Shown in pieces: positions 15,487-23,840 of a DNA stretch of 64,000 nucleotides (positions within the stretch are counted from its first letter, which is position 1; each line of letters begins with the position of its first letter). The notes below the pieces were generated by a model, which had not been told where the DNA came from, searched no databases, and saw only the letters and a program-made list of their open reading frames with translations. The position numbers and the translations under genes are program-made. Origin of the DNA: Cyanomargarita calcarea GSE-NOS-MK-12-04C (GTDB lineage Bacteria; Cyanobacteriota; Cyanobacteriia; Cyanobacteriales; Nostocaceae); NCBI GenBank assembly GCA_019359595.1, contig JAHHGZ010000001.1:124001-188000 (forward strand), written 5' to 3'.

Positions 15487-17743
15487 CTTCTCCCATCATC
15501 TTCAGACTCTCGAAACCTTCTGCTGCTTCTTTTGCAAAGCGTTTCGCTTGTTCTAATTTCCCCGATTGTTTCTCTAATGTGGCAAATGCAGCTTTATGAA
15601 AAGCAATGGAACGTTTATCTTTATGTCTTTCTGCCATTGGTAGGCTCAATTCTAATATTCCTCGTGCTTCCTGCAAGTTTCCTAATTTAATGGCAATTTC
15701 TGCTAACCAATTTTGGATCGCTGCGATCGCTCTTTGCCATCCTGCTGCTTGCGCTTGTTCTAATGCTTGCAACAAAATAGTCTTAGCCCCTTGATAATCT
15801 CCAGTTTTGAAGCATATCTGCCCTTGATAGTAGAGAATGTGAACTTGTTGTTCCTTGTGTTCTAATTCAGGGAAGGAAGCTTGTTCTAATATTTTTTGCT
15901 CCACTTGCAACCAATCTTGAGCTTGCTCCAATTTGTTCTGCAAAATACGCAGGATAACCATGTTGGTAGCTAGCTCTAACTGAAATTTTATGGTTTGGTG
16001 GTGGCGTAAATCCCATGCTTCTTGCAAAAGAGCTTCTGCTTCTTGTTGATAGCTCGCTTGACGCATATTAACTAATGTTAAAGCGCGATCGCTCATCACC
16101 TCTACTGCAAAAGACCAATCACCAGCTTGTTTCCCGATTTCAATCAACCAAGCTGTCCAGTCTAAACGCTCATCCCAATACCCACGCACATGAATATAAC
16201 CTTTAATGTGTCGCCAAATTGTTCGCACATCAGAATACCGTCCTTCACTAATACACCATTCCAGGACAGTTCTGAGATTTTCCCATTCTGCTTCTAAATA
16301 ACCATATCCAAGATGCCACTCCTTCCAATTCGTGCCTCCGTAAGCCTCCGAAAAATGCAGATACCAATCAACCCATCGCTGCCGTAACTGTTTGGCAATT
16401 TCGCGATAAGCAGCTAATTCAGAATAGGCATACTCGCGAGTTAATTCAAGTAAACCATAGCGTCCTTGCTGCATCCAAACTAAAGAAAGTTGCTGCAATT
16501 TCGCCAAACCTTGGGCTGTGACAATCGGGTCGGCTTGGTCAAAAGCGACACTAGCAACAGCTTCTCTGCTCGCTGGCTGGACAAACAGAGCCAATCCCAT
16601 GAGTAGATAGTGGGGAGGTGTGCCCCGCAAGGGATTTACAGCACCTGCAAAGCAAAAACGGGCAACATCACCCTCAGGATGCTTGATTTGTGCTAATACA
16701 TCCTCCAGTAAATAACCTGCAGCCATCTGACCGATCGCGTAAATAATTGCCGCAGGGACTCCACTTACTCCCTCGAACAATTGTTGAGATTGTTCGGAAC
16801 TTAGGTATACTCCTTTTTCTTTGGCTTCCTGTTGAATGAGCCGCAAACCATGTTCTTTAGGAAGGCAACCCAAGCGAACGGGTACAAATAAAGCTTGGTC
16901 ACGAGTCGTAATAATAACTTTAACTGTAGGTGGTAAATCGTAGAGGAAGGAGAGAACCTCTTGTTTATCTTCAATAGTTTCTAGGTTGTCAACAATTAAT
17001 AAAGTTTTGGTTTGAGATAGTTTCTGCCGAATTAGCTGAATTTGCTCGTCGAAGGGTAAATTGGTAATTTCCGATAAGTCAAGGGTATAAACAATTTCTC
17101 GGCAAATGTCCCGCAGAGTCCGCTGAAAAGTCAACCGTGCTAAAAGACCAATAGCAGTGAGATGATTTTGTTTTGCAGAAGTGAAGATGATGGCTTCAAA
17201 GGTCGGAATACTCAAACTTAGTTGAAAATCATGCTTGCTAGCTTCCAAACAACGGTAAGCTACTTCAACTACCAGAGTTGTTTTACCTACACCACCGATA
17301 CCATCCACACTAATTAAATGAGCGGAGTGCTGAAAATCGATAAGTTCCATCAGCCGTGCTATTTCTTGGTTCCGGCCGACAAAAGCTGTATATTCTCGTG
17401 TTGGTAAGTTTTGCACAACTAAGGATTTGTGGATAACAACAGGGGAATTGACCTCAGTCTCTTGCTCAAGAGGATTTTCCTCTAATTGCTGCCATTTTTC
17501 CAACTTATTAATCAGAAAAATTCTGAGTTTATTTTCCTTTCCTCGACTGTTACCAACAACGTTCAACTTTTTATAAACTTGTCCCATCCGCTTCAAACAA
17601 GCATCAGCCGATGTATTTAGTTGCTCGGCTATTTCTTCATAGCTCTTTTCGTCTCCCATTCGCATCAAAAAAACTTGCTCTTGCTCTGGAGAGAGTTCAT
17701 GCTCGTGAGCCATCTGACTCAGAAAATTATGTGGGAACATCAA
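15446..17743 (-). CDS. STAND (NB-ARC-like) ATPase with N-terminal HTH and TPR repeats
   Basis: A three-part signal-transduction regulator. The N-terminus LSPEQEQVFLMRMGDEKSYE followed by EIAEQLNTSADACLKRM is a helix-turn-helix of the sigma region 4 or LuxR type (about residues 16-65). A P-loop NTPase follows: AFVGRNQEIARL, Walker A GIGGVGKTTL (about 146-155), Walker B TLLIVDNLETI, and sensor-like KVIITTRD. The C-terminal third has helical TPR-like repeats (ILYYQGQICFKTGDYQGAK and following). Such proteins sense a ligand through the repeats, oligomerise on ATP and act through the effector domain. Here a DNA-binding effector is predicted, but target genes are unknown. The 3' end overlaps the convergent gene at 15001-15486. 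Confidence 0.8.
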   Translation of the reverse strand: MMFPHNFLSQMAHEHELSPEQEQVFLMRMGDEKSYEEIAEQLNTSADACLKRMGQVYKKLNVVGNSRGKENKLRIFLINKLEKWQQLEENPLEQETEVNSPVVIHKSLVVQNLPTREYTAFVGRNQEIARLMELIDFQHSAHLISVDGIGGVGKTTLVVEVAYRCLEASKHDFQLSLSIPTFEAIIFTSAKQNHLTAIGLLARLTFQRTLRDICREIVYTLDLSEITNLPFDEQIQLIRQKLSQTKTLLIVDNLETIEDKQEVLSFLYDLPPTVKVIITTRDQALFVPVRLGCLPKEHGLRLIQQEAKEKGVYLSSEQSQQLFEGVSGVPAAIIYAIGQMAAGYLLEDVLAQIKHPEGDVARFCFAGAVNPLRGTPPHYLLMGLALFVQPASREAVASVAFDQADPIVTAQGLAKLQQLSLVWMQQGRYGLLELTREYAYSELAAYREIAKQLRQRWVDWYLHFSEAYGGTNWKEWHLGYGYLEAEWENLRTVLEWCISEGRYSDVRTIWRHIKGYIHVRGYWDERLDWTAWLIEIGKQAGDWSFAVEVMSDRALTLVNMRQASYQQEAEALLQEAWDLRHHQTIKFQLELATNMVILRILQNKLEQAQDWLQVEQKILEQASFPELEHKEQQVHILYYQGQICFKTGDYQGAKTILLQALEQAQAAGWQRAIAAIQNWLAEIAIKLGNLQEARGILELSLPMAERHKDKRSIAFHKAAFATLEKQSGKLEQAKRFAKEAAEGFESLKMMGEAKEMRSLLNSPEC

Positions 17744-18008
17744 TCGATTAATGATTTTTACTGTTCATCTTCTAGTTTACTAGCTTTTTCCGAGGATTAC
17801 CGGAGGATAAAGGAGTTTATTTCAGAAAAGTACAGGTTTCAATGTTTTATTTAATACTTTTTTTCATCAATTACCGAGTTATACTATTGAGTAAGCAGAG
17901 GGTAAAGAAGGATTATCGCCGTAAGAGTAATGCTGCTTTTGCTCAGATTGTTCTCATCAAGGGCATCAATAAATCTGACCAAAATTTAACACTTATAAAG
18001 AGGTTACT

Positions 18009-18497
18009 ATGCGACAGTTTTTGAAGTCTGTGGTGGGAATTTCTGCTGTGTCGAGTATCGCTTGCGGGATGGTTTTTCTATCATCAGCGAAACCAGCCAG
18101 CGCAGATCCGGGATTGCCAGAAGGTTATGTTGGTCTTGGTGCTGGTTTTGGTGGTGGTAGCACAGCCGCTGGGTTAAACGGACGTGTATCTTTTCCCAAG
18201 ACCAAAATATCTCTGCGTGGCTCTATATATAGTGATTGTAGTGGTGGTGCATGTGCAGCCCTATTTATCCCTACTGTTACCTACGATATACCTATAGCTG
18301 ATAAAACTAATCTCTATTTGGGGGCTGGTGTTGCGACTGCTGCTGTTAGTGATGGGAACTCCACCTTTTCTGGTAGCACAGGGGTTTTGCAAGCTGGATT
18401 AGAAACTGGAATTGGCAAGAAGATAGCCATTTACGGTGATGGAACCTTCGGTGATGGTGGCACTCTTTGGAAGGTTGGTTTAGGCTATCGTTTCTAA
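18009..18497 (+). CDS. Small exported beta-barrel-like protein
   Basis: The signal peptide is clear: MRQFLKS, then a hydrophobic stretch, with cleavage expected after KPASA. The mature 130 residues alternate Gly-rich turns with short apolar strands (GYVGLGAGFGGGS, LYLGAGVAT) and end in GLGYRF, with the terminal Phe of outer-membrane barrels. The size suggests an eight-stranded barrel. A ribosome-binding site AAGAGG precedes the ATG. Bases 17744-18008 before it show no gene. The signal peptide resembles that of the next gene. Confidence 0.6.
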   Translation: MRQFLKSVVGISAVSSIACGMVFLSSAKPASADPGLPEGYVGLGAGFGGGSTAAGLNGRVSFPKTKISLRGSIYSDCSGGACAALFIPTVTYDIPIADKTNLYLGAGVATAAVSDGNSTFSGSTGVLQAGLETGIGKKIAIYGDGTFGDGGTLWKVGLGYRF

Positions 18498-18620
18498 GCT
18501 CTCACAATTATGGCGGTTCTCGTAGGGACAATACCCTACGGGAAGCTCCGCTATATGTGGTTTCAGTTAATGAATAATTCTTGAACACCAGATATCTAAT
18601 AGAACTCACTAAAGGTAAAT

Positions 18621-19367
18621 ATGCAACAGTTTTTTAAGTCTGCGGTAATTATTTCCATGTTGTCTATAATTGCTTGCGGTTCACCTAAATCAGTTAGTGC
18701 CGATGAGGGTAAAGATATTTGTGAAACTTTACCAAACAGTATTATATGTGAAAAAAAACGATCGCAGGAACGAGACAGAATAGAATCTCAAAAAAGACAA
18801 CAGGAATTTCAGGAAGCTCGTCAAAAAAAGAAAGAACAAGAATTCCAACAGTATTTGTTAGGAATTAAAGAAAAGTATGGTTACAATCCATTATTGTATA
18901 CTTTGAAAACAAACCTATTTGGAAATACATTAACTATATTTAGTAGAGCCGGATGGGTTCGGATGAACATTGATAGCGAAAATGGTAATGTTGATGCTTT
19001 CTACACGGAGGCAGATAGAAATTTTTGGTCGGGAGCAACTAATTGGCACGATCAAAAAACTGTGAATTTAAGCTTTACTTTGGATGAAAAAGCTTGTCAA
19101 AAGTTTTCTGCAGGTAAAAATTGTACTTTTTCTGGTACTGATAAAGTAAATTTAGGGCCCTTTTTTAAGGAACATGAATTAGTTAAATATGGAAACTGGG
19201 TAATAACCTATTTAGATAATAGTAACAAAAGGAATGTTGAATTCAGAATACCCTTAGACCAAAAACCTGTACATAGTAAGGACGAATTTAATGCTAAGGA
19301 GTTGCGAATGACATCTTGTACAAATTTTCCAGACAGTATTGCTTGCCTATATTTAGGGAATAAGTAA
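18621..19367 (+). CDS. Exported hypothetical protein with charged coiled coil
   Basis: No family recognised. The N-terminus MQQFFKSAVIISMLSIIACGS ends in a possible lipobox (IIAC, Cys at 19), or is cleaved later at SVSA-DE. Then comes a charged helix (about residues 45-80; RSQERDRIESQKRQQEFQEA) and a globular region of about 160 residues with four cysteines that could pair. Its signal segment is similar to that of the preceding gene at 18009, which suggests the pair arose from related leaders or is expressed together. The spacer 18498-18620 holds a short GTAGGG/CCCTAC inverted repeat. Confidence 0.55.
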   Translation: MQQFFKSAVIISMLSIIACGSPKSVSADEGKDICETLPNSIICEKKRSQERDRIESQKRQQEFQEARQKKKEQEFQQYLLGIKEKYGYNPLLYTLKTNLFGNTLTIFSRAGWVRMNIDSENGNVDAFYTEADRNFWSGATNWHDQKTVNLSFTLDEKACQKFSAGKNCTFSGTDKVNLGPFFKEHELVKYGNWVITYLDNSNKRNVEFRIPLDQKPVHSKDEFNAKELRMTSCTNFPDSIACLYLGNK

Positions 19368-19477
19368 TATCTAGAAGTTTTGGAGCATCTTCTTTTTTTA
19401 CCTAATATGATGTCCGCTTAAATATCCATAATACTTGCCTTTACCCATGTTCGCGCTTCAGCACTTTTTGGAGTAAT

Positions 19478-19624
19478 CGGGGTAATGCTCGTGATGATTT
19501 GGGAGACAAGCAGGGAGCGATCGCTGATTTACAAAAAGCTGCTGACCTATTCCAACAACAAGGAAGACCAGAGGATGCCCAAAAAGCACTCAACATAATT
19601 AAGCAGATTACCGATATTCAGTAG
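19478..19624 (+). pseudogene. 3' fragment of a TPR protein
   Basis: One frame reads RGNARDDLGDKQGAIADLQK, AADLFQQQGRPEDAQKALNI, and ends IIKQITDIQ-stop. RGNARxxLGDKQGAIADxxKA is the standard cyanobacterial TPR consensus, and the remainder is a common TPR-protein C-terminus. No start codon or upstream repeats are present, so it is a truncated remnant. The rest of 19368-19861 shows no gene apart from a short GGACGAGCGAC/GCGCCCGTCC-type hairpin near 19680-19705. Confidence 0.65.
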
Positions 19625-19861
19625 CCTTGTATTTGCAGTATTCTCGATTTAAAAGTTCACCCCCTATAATTCTCTCCTAGGACGAGCGACACGCGCCCGT
19701 CCTTTTTTTTGAGTTTTCGGAGGCTTTCGGAAGAATAAATCAGGCTATATGTAGTAAAAACTACTAGATTATTCTAATTAACAGAGTTAATATGCCAACT
19801 ATTCAGATGGCAAAGAAGGTTTAAGGATGTTTGCAGAGAATATTCCTCCTGCCATTTAAGA

Positions 19862-22186
19862 ATGTCTCCAATTCAATTATTTGCAAAACATAATATGGAC
19901 ACCATTAAAAACAACGTTATCTGGGCGCAGAAATTCGGCGGTACATTGCCTGACTCTGGTTATGCGATCGCCGCCGATGGAGCGGGTAATACCTACGTTA
20001 CGGGAGCTTTCAACGGTGCCGCTACCTTTGGCAGCACAACCCTCAACAGTGTAGGTAGTGATGGCTTCGTTGGCAAGCTCGACAGCAGTGGCAAATTCTT
20101 GTGGGCGCAGAAATTGGGCGGCACGTCGTCTGATTTTGGCTTTGGTATCGCCACCGATGGTGCAGGAAACAGTTACGCCACAGGATTTTTCTCAGGTAGC
20201 GCCACATTTGGCAGCACAACCCTCACCAGCGCAGGCAATGAGGATGCCTTTATTACTAAGCTTGATAGCAGTGGCAAATTTCTGTGGGCGCAAAAATTGG
20301 GTGGCACGTCGTCTGACTCTGGTTATGCGATCGCTGCCGACGGGTCAGGAAACACTTACGTTACTGGAGTACTAAATGCAATAAGCATACCTGGAAGTGT
20401 TAACGCCTCCGTGAACTCCACTACCAGTGATGATGCCTTCATCACCAAACTCGACAACAACGGTAACGTTCTATGGACGAAGAATTTGGGTGGTGCTTTT
20501 TTGTCTGACAGAGGTATTGGTATTACCGCTGACGCGGCAGGCAACACCTACGCCACGGGATTTTTCTCAGGTACTACCACCTTTGGCAGCACCACCCTCA
20601 CCAATGCAGGCAATGCTGATGCCTTTATCACTAAGCTTGACAGCAGTGGCAAATTCCTGTGGGCGCAGAAATTGGGCGGCACGTTAGCTGATGCAGGCGT
20701 TGGCATTACCTCTGACGCTGCGGGCAACACTTACGCCACAGGAATATTTAGAAACACTGCCACCTTTGGCAGCACGACCCTGACCAGTGCGGGCGATGAA
20801 GATGCCTTTATCACTAAGCTCGATAGCAATGGTAATATTGTGTGGGCGAAGAAGTTGGGCGGTACCGGGATTGACGAGGGTTTAGGTATCGCCGCTGACG
20901 GGTCGGGCAACATCTATGTTTCAGGAACCTTCGCAGGTACTGTTAGTTTTGGCAGCACTACCCTCACCAGTAAAGGTGATAATGATGCCTTCGTCGCCCA
21001 GATCGATAGCAACGGCAACGTAATATCTGCGCAGAATTTTGGCGGCACCTCAACTGATGCGGGTTTTGGAATTGCCACTGACGGAAAGGGCAACACTTAT
21101 GGGACGGGAGCTTTCTCAAATACTGGCAGCTTTGACAATACCAGCCTCACCAGTGCGGGCAATCTTGATGGCTTCATCGTCAAGCTTGGGGACAACGTAG
21201 GGAAACCACAAATCAGCCTGAAAGACAACATCTTCTCCCTCAATGGCAAAGCAACACCCTTGCAATTCACTCTAAAAAGTTCCAGTGCTAGTGCTGTCAA
21301 CGAAATTGGATTGTTTAGCGTTGATGATGACAAAGGCACCATTGACGGCATTGCTCCAAATGACCCTAACTACACACAAGCTGCGCTGGCACGTTCCCGC
21401 AGTATCTTCTCTGTCTTGCAAAAAGCGCCGAGTGGTTTTGATACCAATCTCAACCGCACTCTTGATTTCGATGGTGATAAGAGCTTCCGCTTGTTGTCGG
21501 TACAAAACGGCACTCTCGATGGTCTGAAGAATGGCACAGTACCCGTGTCACAAATGCTCCTTTCCTCTCCTACCTCTTTGCAAGTGTCCGATTTAGGTAA
21601 CAACGCTTTTGACTTGCGCTTCAATGACATGGTAGTGTCGATGCAATTAGGGACGCAACCCAAAACAGTTGGTACTGCTTTACAAGACAAGCAACAAGGT
21701 GAGGTACTGGATTTGCGTGGATTGACAGGCACGCAGACAGCAACATTGACTGTCAACCGGGAGGCCTCATATAACAACTTCGTCGGTTTCTTCCGCGTAG
21801 CAGATGTCAATGGTGGTATCGACACCAACAGCGATGGTGTAGCGGATTTGCTACCCGGACAAGCAGGTTATGGGGAGGCTGCAGTGAGAAATCGCGTTGG
21901 GGGCATCGATTTAAGTGTGGCAAACCAAGGTACAGCAAGCTTTACGGGGCAGTTTGAGGCCGGTTCGATATTCGCTCCGTTTCTGATTGTCAACGGCACA
22001 CCAGATCCATTTCTTGACAGCAACCCCAACAACAACCCTGCAATTTATTTCCCATACCTCGGTGCAAATTCTGATAAAGTTGACCATGTGCGGATGCTGG
22101 GTGACAGCGTTTTTGGGTTTGAAGATTTAGCCTCTGGTGGTGATAAAGATTTCAACGACATCATCGTCAGCGTGAAGTTTGGTTAA
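19862..22186 (+). CDS. SBBP-repeat beta-propeller protein with DUF4114 C-terminus
   Basis: Residues about 20-445 consist of seven repeats of about 61 residues, each with WAQKLGGT, DGAGNTYxTG, FGSTTLTSxG and DAFITKLDSSG. These are SBBP (beta-propeller) repeats, and seven would close a propeller. The C-terminal part ends with VFGFEDLASGGDKDFNDIIV, the acidic Ca-binding-like motif of DUF4114. No signal peptide is visible from either the ATG at 19862 or the one at 19895. If exported, it would need a type I-like route, which is an inference from similar cyanobacterial proteins. Repeats 2, 5 and 6 are close at DNA level; the third has an unrelated middle. A cell-surface or matrix role is likely. 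Confidence 0.8.
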   Translation: MSPIQLFAKHNMDTIKNNVIWAQKFGGTLPDSGYAIAADGAGNTYVTGAFNGAATFGSTTLNSVGSDGFVGKLDSSGKFLWAQKLGGTSSDFGFGIATDGAGNSYATGFFSGSATFGSTTLTSAGNEDAFITKLDSSGKFLWAQKLGGTSSDSGYAIAADGSGNTYVTGVLNAISIPGSVNASVNSTTSDDAFITKLDNNGNVLWTKNLGGAFLSDRGIGITADAAGNTYATGFFSGTTTFGSTTLTNAGNADAFITKLDSSGKFLWAQKLGGTLADAGVGITSDAAGNTYATGIFRNTATFGSTTLTSAGDEDAFITKLDSNGNIVWAKKLGGTGIDEGLGIAADGSGNIYVSGTFAGTVSFGSTTLTSKGDNDAFVAQIDSNGNVISAQNFGGTSTDAGFGIATDGKGNTYGTGAFSNTGSFDNTSLTSAGNLDGFIVKLGDNVGKPQISLKDNIFSLNGKATPLQFTLKSSSASAVNEIGLFSVDDDKGTIDGIAPNDPNYTQAALARSRSIFSVLQKAPSGFDTNLNRTLDFDGDKSFRLLSVQNGTLDGLKNGTVPVSQMLLSSPTSLQVSDLGNNAFDLRFNDMVVSMQLGTQPKTVGTALQDKQQGEVLDLRGLTGTQTATLTVNREASYNNFVGFFRVADVNGGIDTNSDGVADLLPGQAGYGEAAVRNRVGGIDLSVANQGTASFTGQFEAGSIFAPFLIVNGTPDPFLDSNPNNNPAIYFPYLGANSDKVDHVRMLGDSVFGFEDLASGGDKDFNDIIVSVKFG
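19919..21190 (+). repeat. Seven tandem repeats of about 183 bp
   Basis: The coding sequence repeats with a period of about 183 bp (61 codons). Words such as GGCAAATTCTTGTGGGCGCA and TTTGGCAGCACAACCCTCAC recur at matching phase. The DNA is much more alike between repeats than protein selection alone would need, pointing to recent duplication or gene conversion. Confidence 0.8.
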
Positions 22187-22218
22187 TTTCTTGCCACATT
22201 AATTTCGCTCTTGTTGCT

Positions 22219-22252
22219 AGATCCCCGACAACTTTCGTGAAGTCGGGGATCT
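22219..22252. terminator. AGATCCCCGAC hairpin, copy 1
   Basis: AGATCCCCGAC and GTCGGGGATCT form an 11-bp perfect stem around a 12-base loop, 32 bases after the SBBP gene. Sister copies occur at 29763, 34162, 34267, 37537 and 43407. The location after a gene fits termination, though the downstream T run is weak. Confidence 0.6.
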
Positions 22253-22457
22253 CACCCTCATAACACATCACAATTAATGTGGCAAGCAAATTGCTGTTGA
22301 GTAAATTGCTTGTTTGTTCATAAAAGACCTTCACCAGTCTGATAAGTAAATAGGGATTGATTGTTGCCCTCCAGCTTGAATCATTAAAGCCTTTTTTCGA
22401 GGAGTGCAATATCATCTCTTCAATTCAAGAATTGGCGCAAGCTAGTAGGTGTAACAG

Positions 22458-22727
22458 ATGAATAAGCATACCCTTTTTGAACCAGATCACATGAATAAAA
22501 CATACGATTATACCCAATATATTTCGGGACGTGATTACTTTTTTGAACTTTTAAATGGAGGCATAACGGCTTGTATGACGGCAGAAGGTAACTGTCCTAA
22601 ATGTGGCGATCGCATTCTTCTCAAGTATGGCGACAAAACTTATCAATATCAAATTGAGGAAATTGATTACTACTCTAACCCACCTGATATGTGGATAGCT
22701 TTACTTAGACAGGTAGCTGTTAAATAG
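22458..22727 (+). CDS. Small hypothetical protein with CxxC
   Basis: Not recognised. It has 89 residues, or 78 if translation begins at the second ATG (22491). A CPKCG knuckle sits in the centre (about residues 45-49), with one more Cys seven residues before it, so a complete four-Cys zinc site is not evident. The rest is acidic and aromatic (YQYQIEEIDYYS). The spacer 22187-22457 holds only the hairpin at 22219. It lies on the same strand as the following dioxygenase gene, 121 bases away. Function unknown. Confidence 0.5.
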   Translation: MNKHTLFEPDHMNKTYDYTQYISGRDYFFELLNGGITACMTAEGNCPKCGDRILLKYGDKTYQYQIEEIDYYSNPPDMWIALLRQVAVK

Positions 22728-22848
22728 ATTGCTTGTTTTTCTCTTAAAAACATTCACACTAATTGATAAGTAAATAACGGGTCAGGGTTTGAACTATGCA
22801 TGATGGCTTTACATAACTTTAAAATACTAAACCAAAGCTAAAAAATAG

Positions 22849-23826
22849 ATGACACCTATGTTTAATTTAGCCTTCTCAAATTTCAATACCACTGAAATAG
22901 TTAATAACCTCAAAACAAAAGGATACTTTGTTTTTGAGCAAGCATTGACCGAACAATATGTTGACGAACTACTCCAAGAAATAGATTTCGACCGGATTCT
23001 GATTAATACCAATGACGTTGGTGTTGTTATTGCTTCTGAGATTAAATTTTTAACTCACTGTCTTGCTAACTCTAAAAAATCTTACGATGTTATCGCATCT
23101 AGAAAGGTTCTAGATATCTGCAAAGAATATTTTACTGACAGTTATAAACTCACCAATCATCGAGTATATAAAACTACCAGAAAGGGACATATGCCCTGGC
23201 ATACTGATAACAATCTCCAGTCTGGCAAGCAACTAAGTGCCAAGCATAATATGCCGGGACTATTATTTTTATTTTATCTATCGGACGTAACTACTAATCC
23301 ATTTCAATTAGTAAAAAATTCTCAAACTTGGTCTCGCAACTATCAGCACGAAATTTATTTAAGTGATAGCTTTATCGAAAATAGCTACAGCCAAGATATA
23401 TTAACTCTACCGATGAAAAAGGGAAGTGTGATAGTATGCGATATCCACGCAGTACATAGAGCAGAGCCTTTTAAAGATAAAGACTACACCAGATATACCT
23501 TACTTTTTCAAGTAGACCAAGTTGGTAATGAATATGTAGGACATGGTGAAAAAAATCTAGTCAATACTGAATACCTTGAGAATGTAACTCCAGAGTTAAT
23601 GGATTATCTAGGATTTGGTTTCAAGAGAGATTACCCAGCATTTCCCAACTCTTCGATTGCTACCATGAAACTTCCAGAAGTCTGGAATGTGCAAAAGCAG
23701 TTGTTGTCTCAAACATTTCAAGCTTTGACGAAAAAGCTAGCAATAAATCTGTTACCTGGTGGGGTAATAGTTAATGCCAAGCGAATGATATGGAACCTAA
23801 AATTAAACCGCTCAAATAAAAAATAG
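22849..23826 (+). CDS. PhyH-like Fe(II)/2-oxoglutarate dioxygenase
   Basis: The double-stranded beta-helix oxygenase signature is visible: H118-x-D120 in MPWHTDNN, the distal H203 in DIHAVHRAEP, and R215 in YTRYTLLF to bind 2-oxoglutarate. GLLFLFYLSDVT is the typical strand between them. The length (325 residues) suits the phytanoyl-CoA dioxygenase superfamily. The C-terminal 80 residues are not recognised. It lies 14 bases before a glycosyltransferase gene, so it probably hydroxylates a sugar, lipid or small molecule linked to cell-surface glycan synthesis. The substrate is not known. Confidence 0.75.
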   Translation: MTPMFNLAFSNFNTTEIVNNLKTKGYFVFEQALTEQYVDELLQEIDFDRILINTNDVGVVIASEIKFLTHCLANSKKSYDVIASRKVLDICKEYFTDSYKLTNHRVYKTTRKGHMPWHTDNNLQSGKQLSAKHNMPGLLFLFYLSDVTTNPFQLVKNSQTWSRNYQHEIYLSDSFIENSYSQDILTLPMKKGSVIVCDIHAVHRAEPFKDKDYTRYTLLFQVDQVGNEYVGHGEKNLVNTEYLENVTPELMDYLGFGFKRDYPAFPNSSIATMKLPEVWNVQKQLLSQTFQALTKKLAINLLPGGVIVNAKRMIWNLKLNRSNKK

Positions 23827-23840
23827 GTTGACGATAAATA

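Noticed and set aside
17621-18024. Two short plus-strand frames before the exported barrel gene
   Set aside because: One overlaps the STAND gene antisense; the other is an AT-rich frame without start signals that overlaps the true gene at 18009.
20356-21351. Series of about 60-codon minus-strand frames at regular spacing in the SBBP gene
   Set aside because: They recur at 183-bp intervals only because the plus-strand gene is tandemly repeated.
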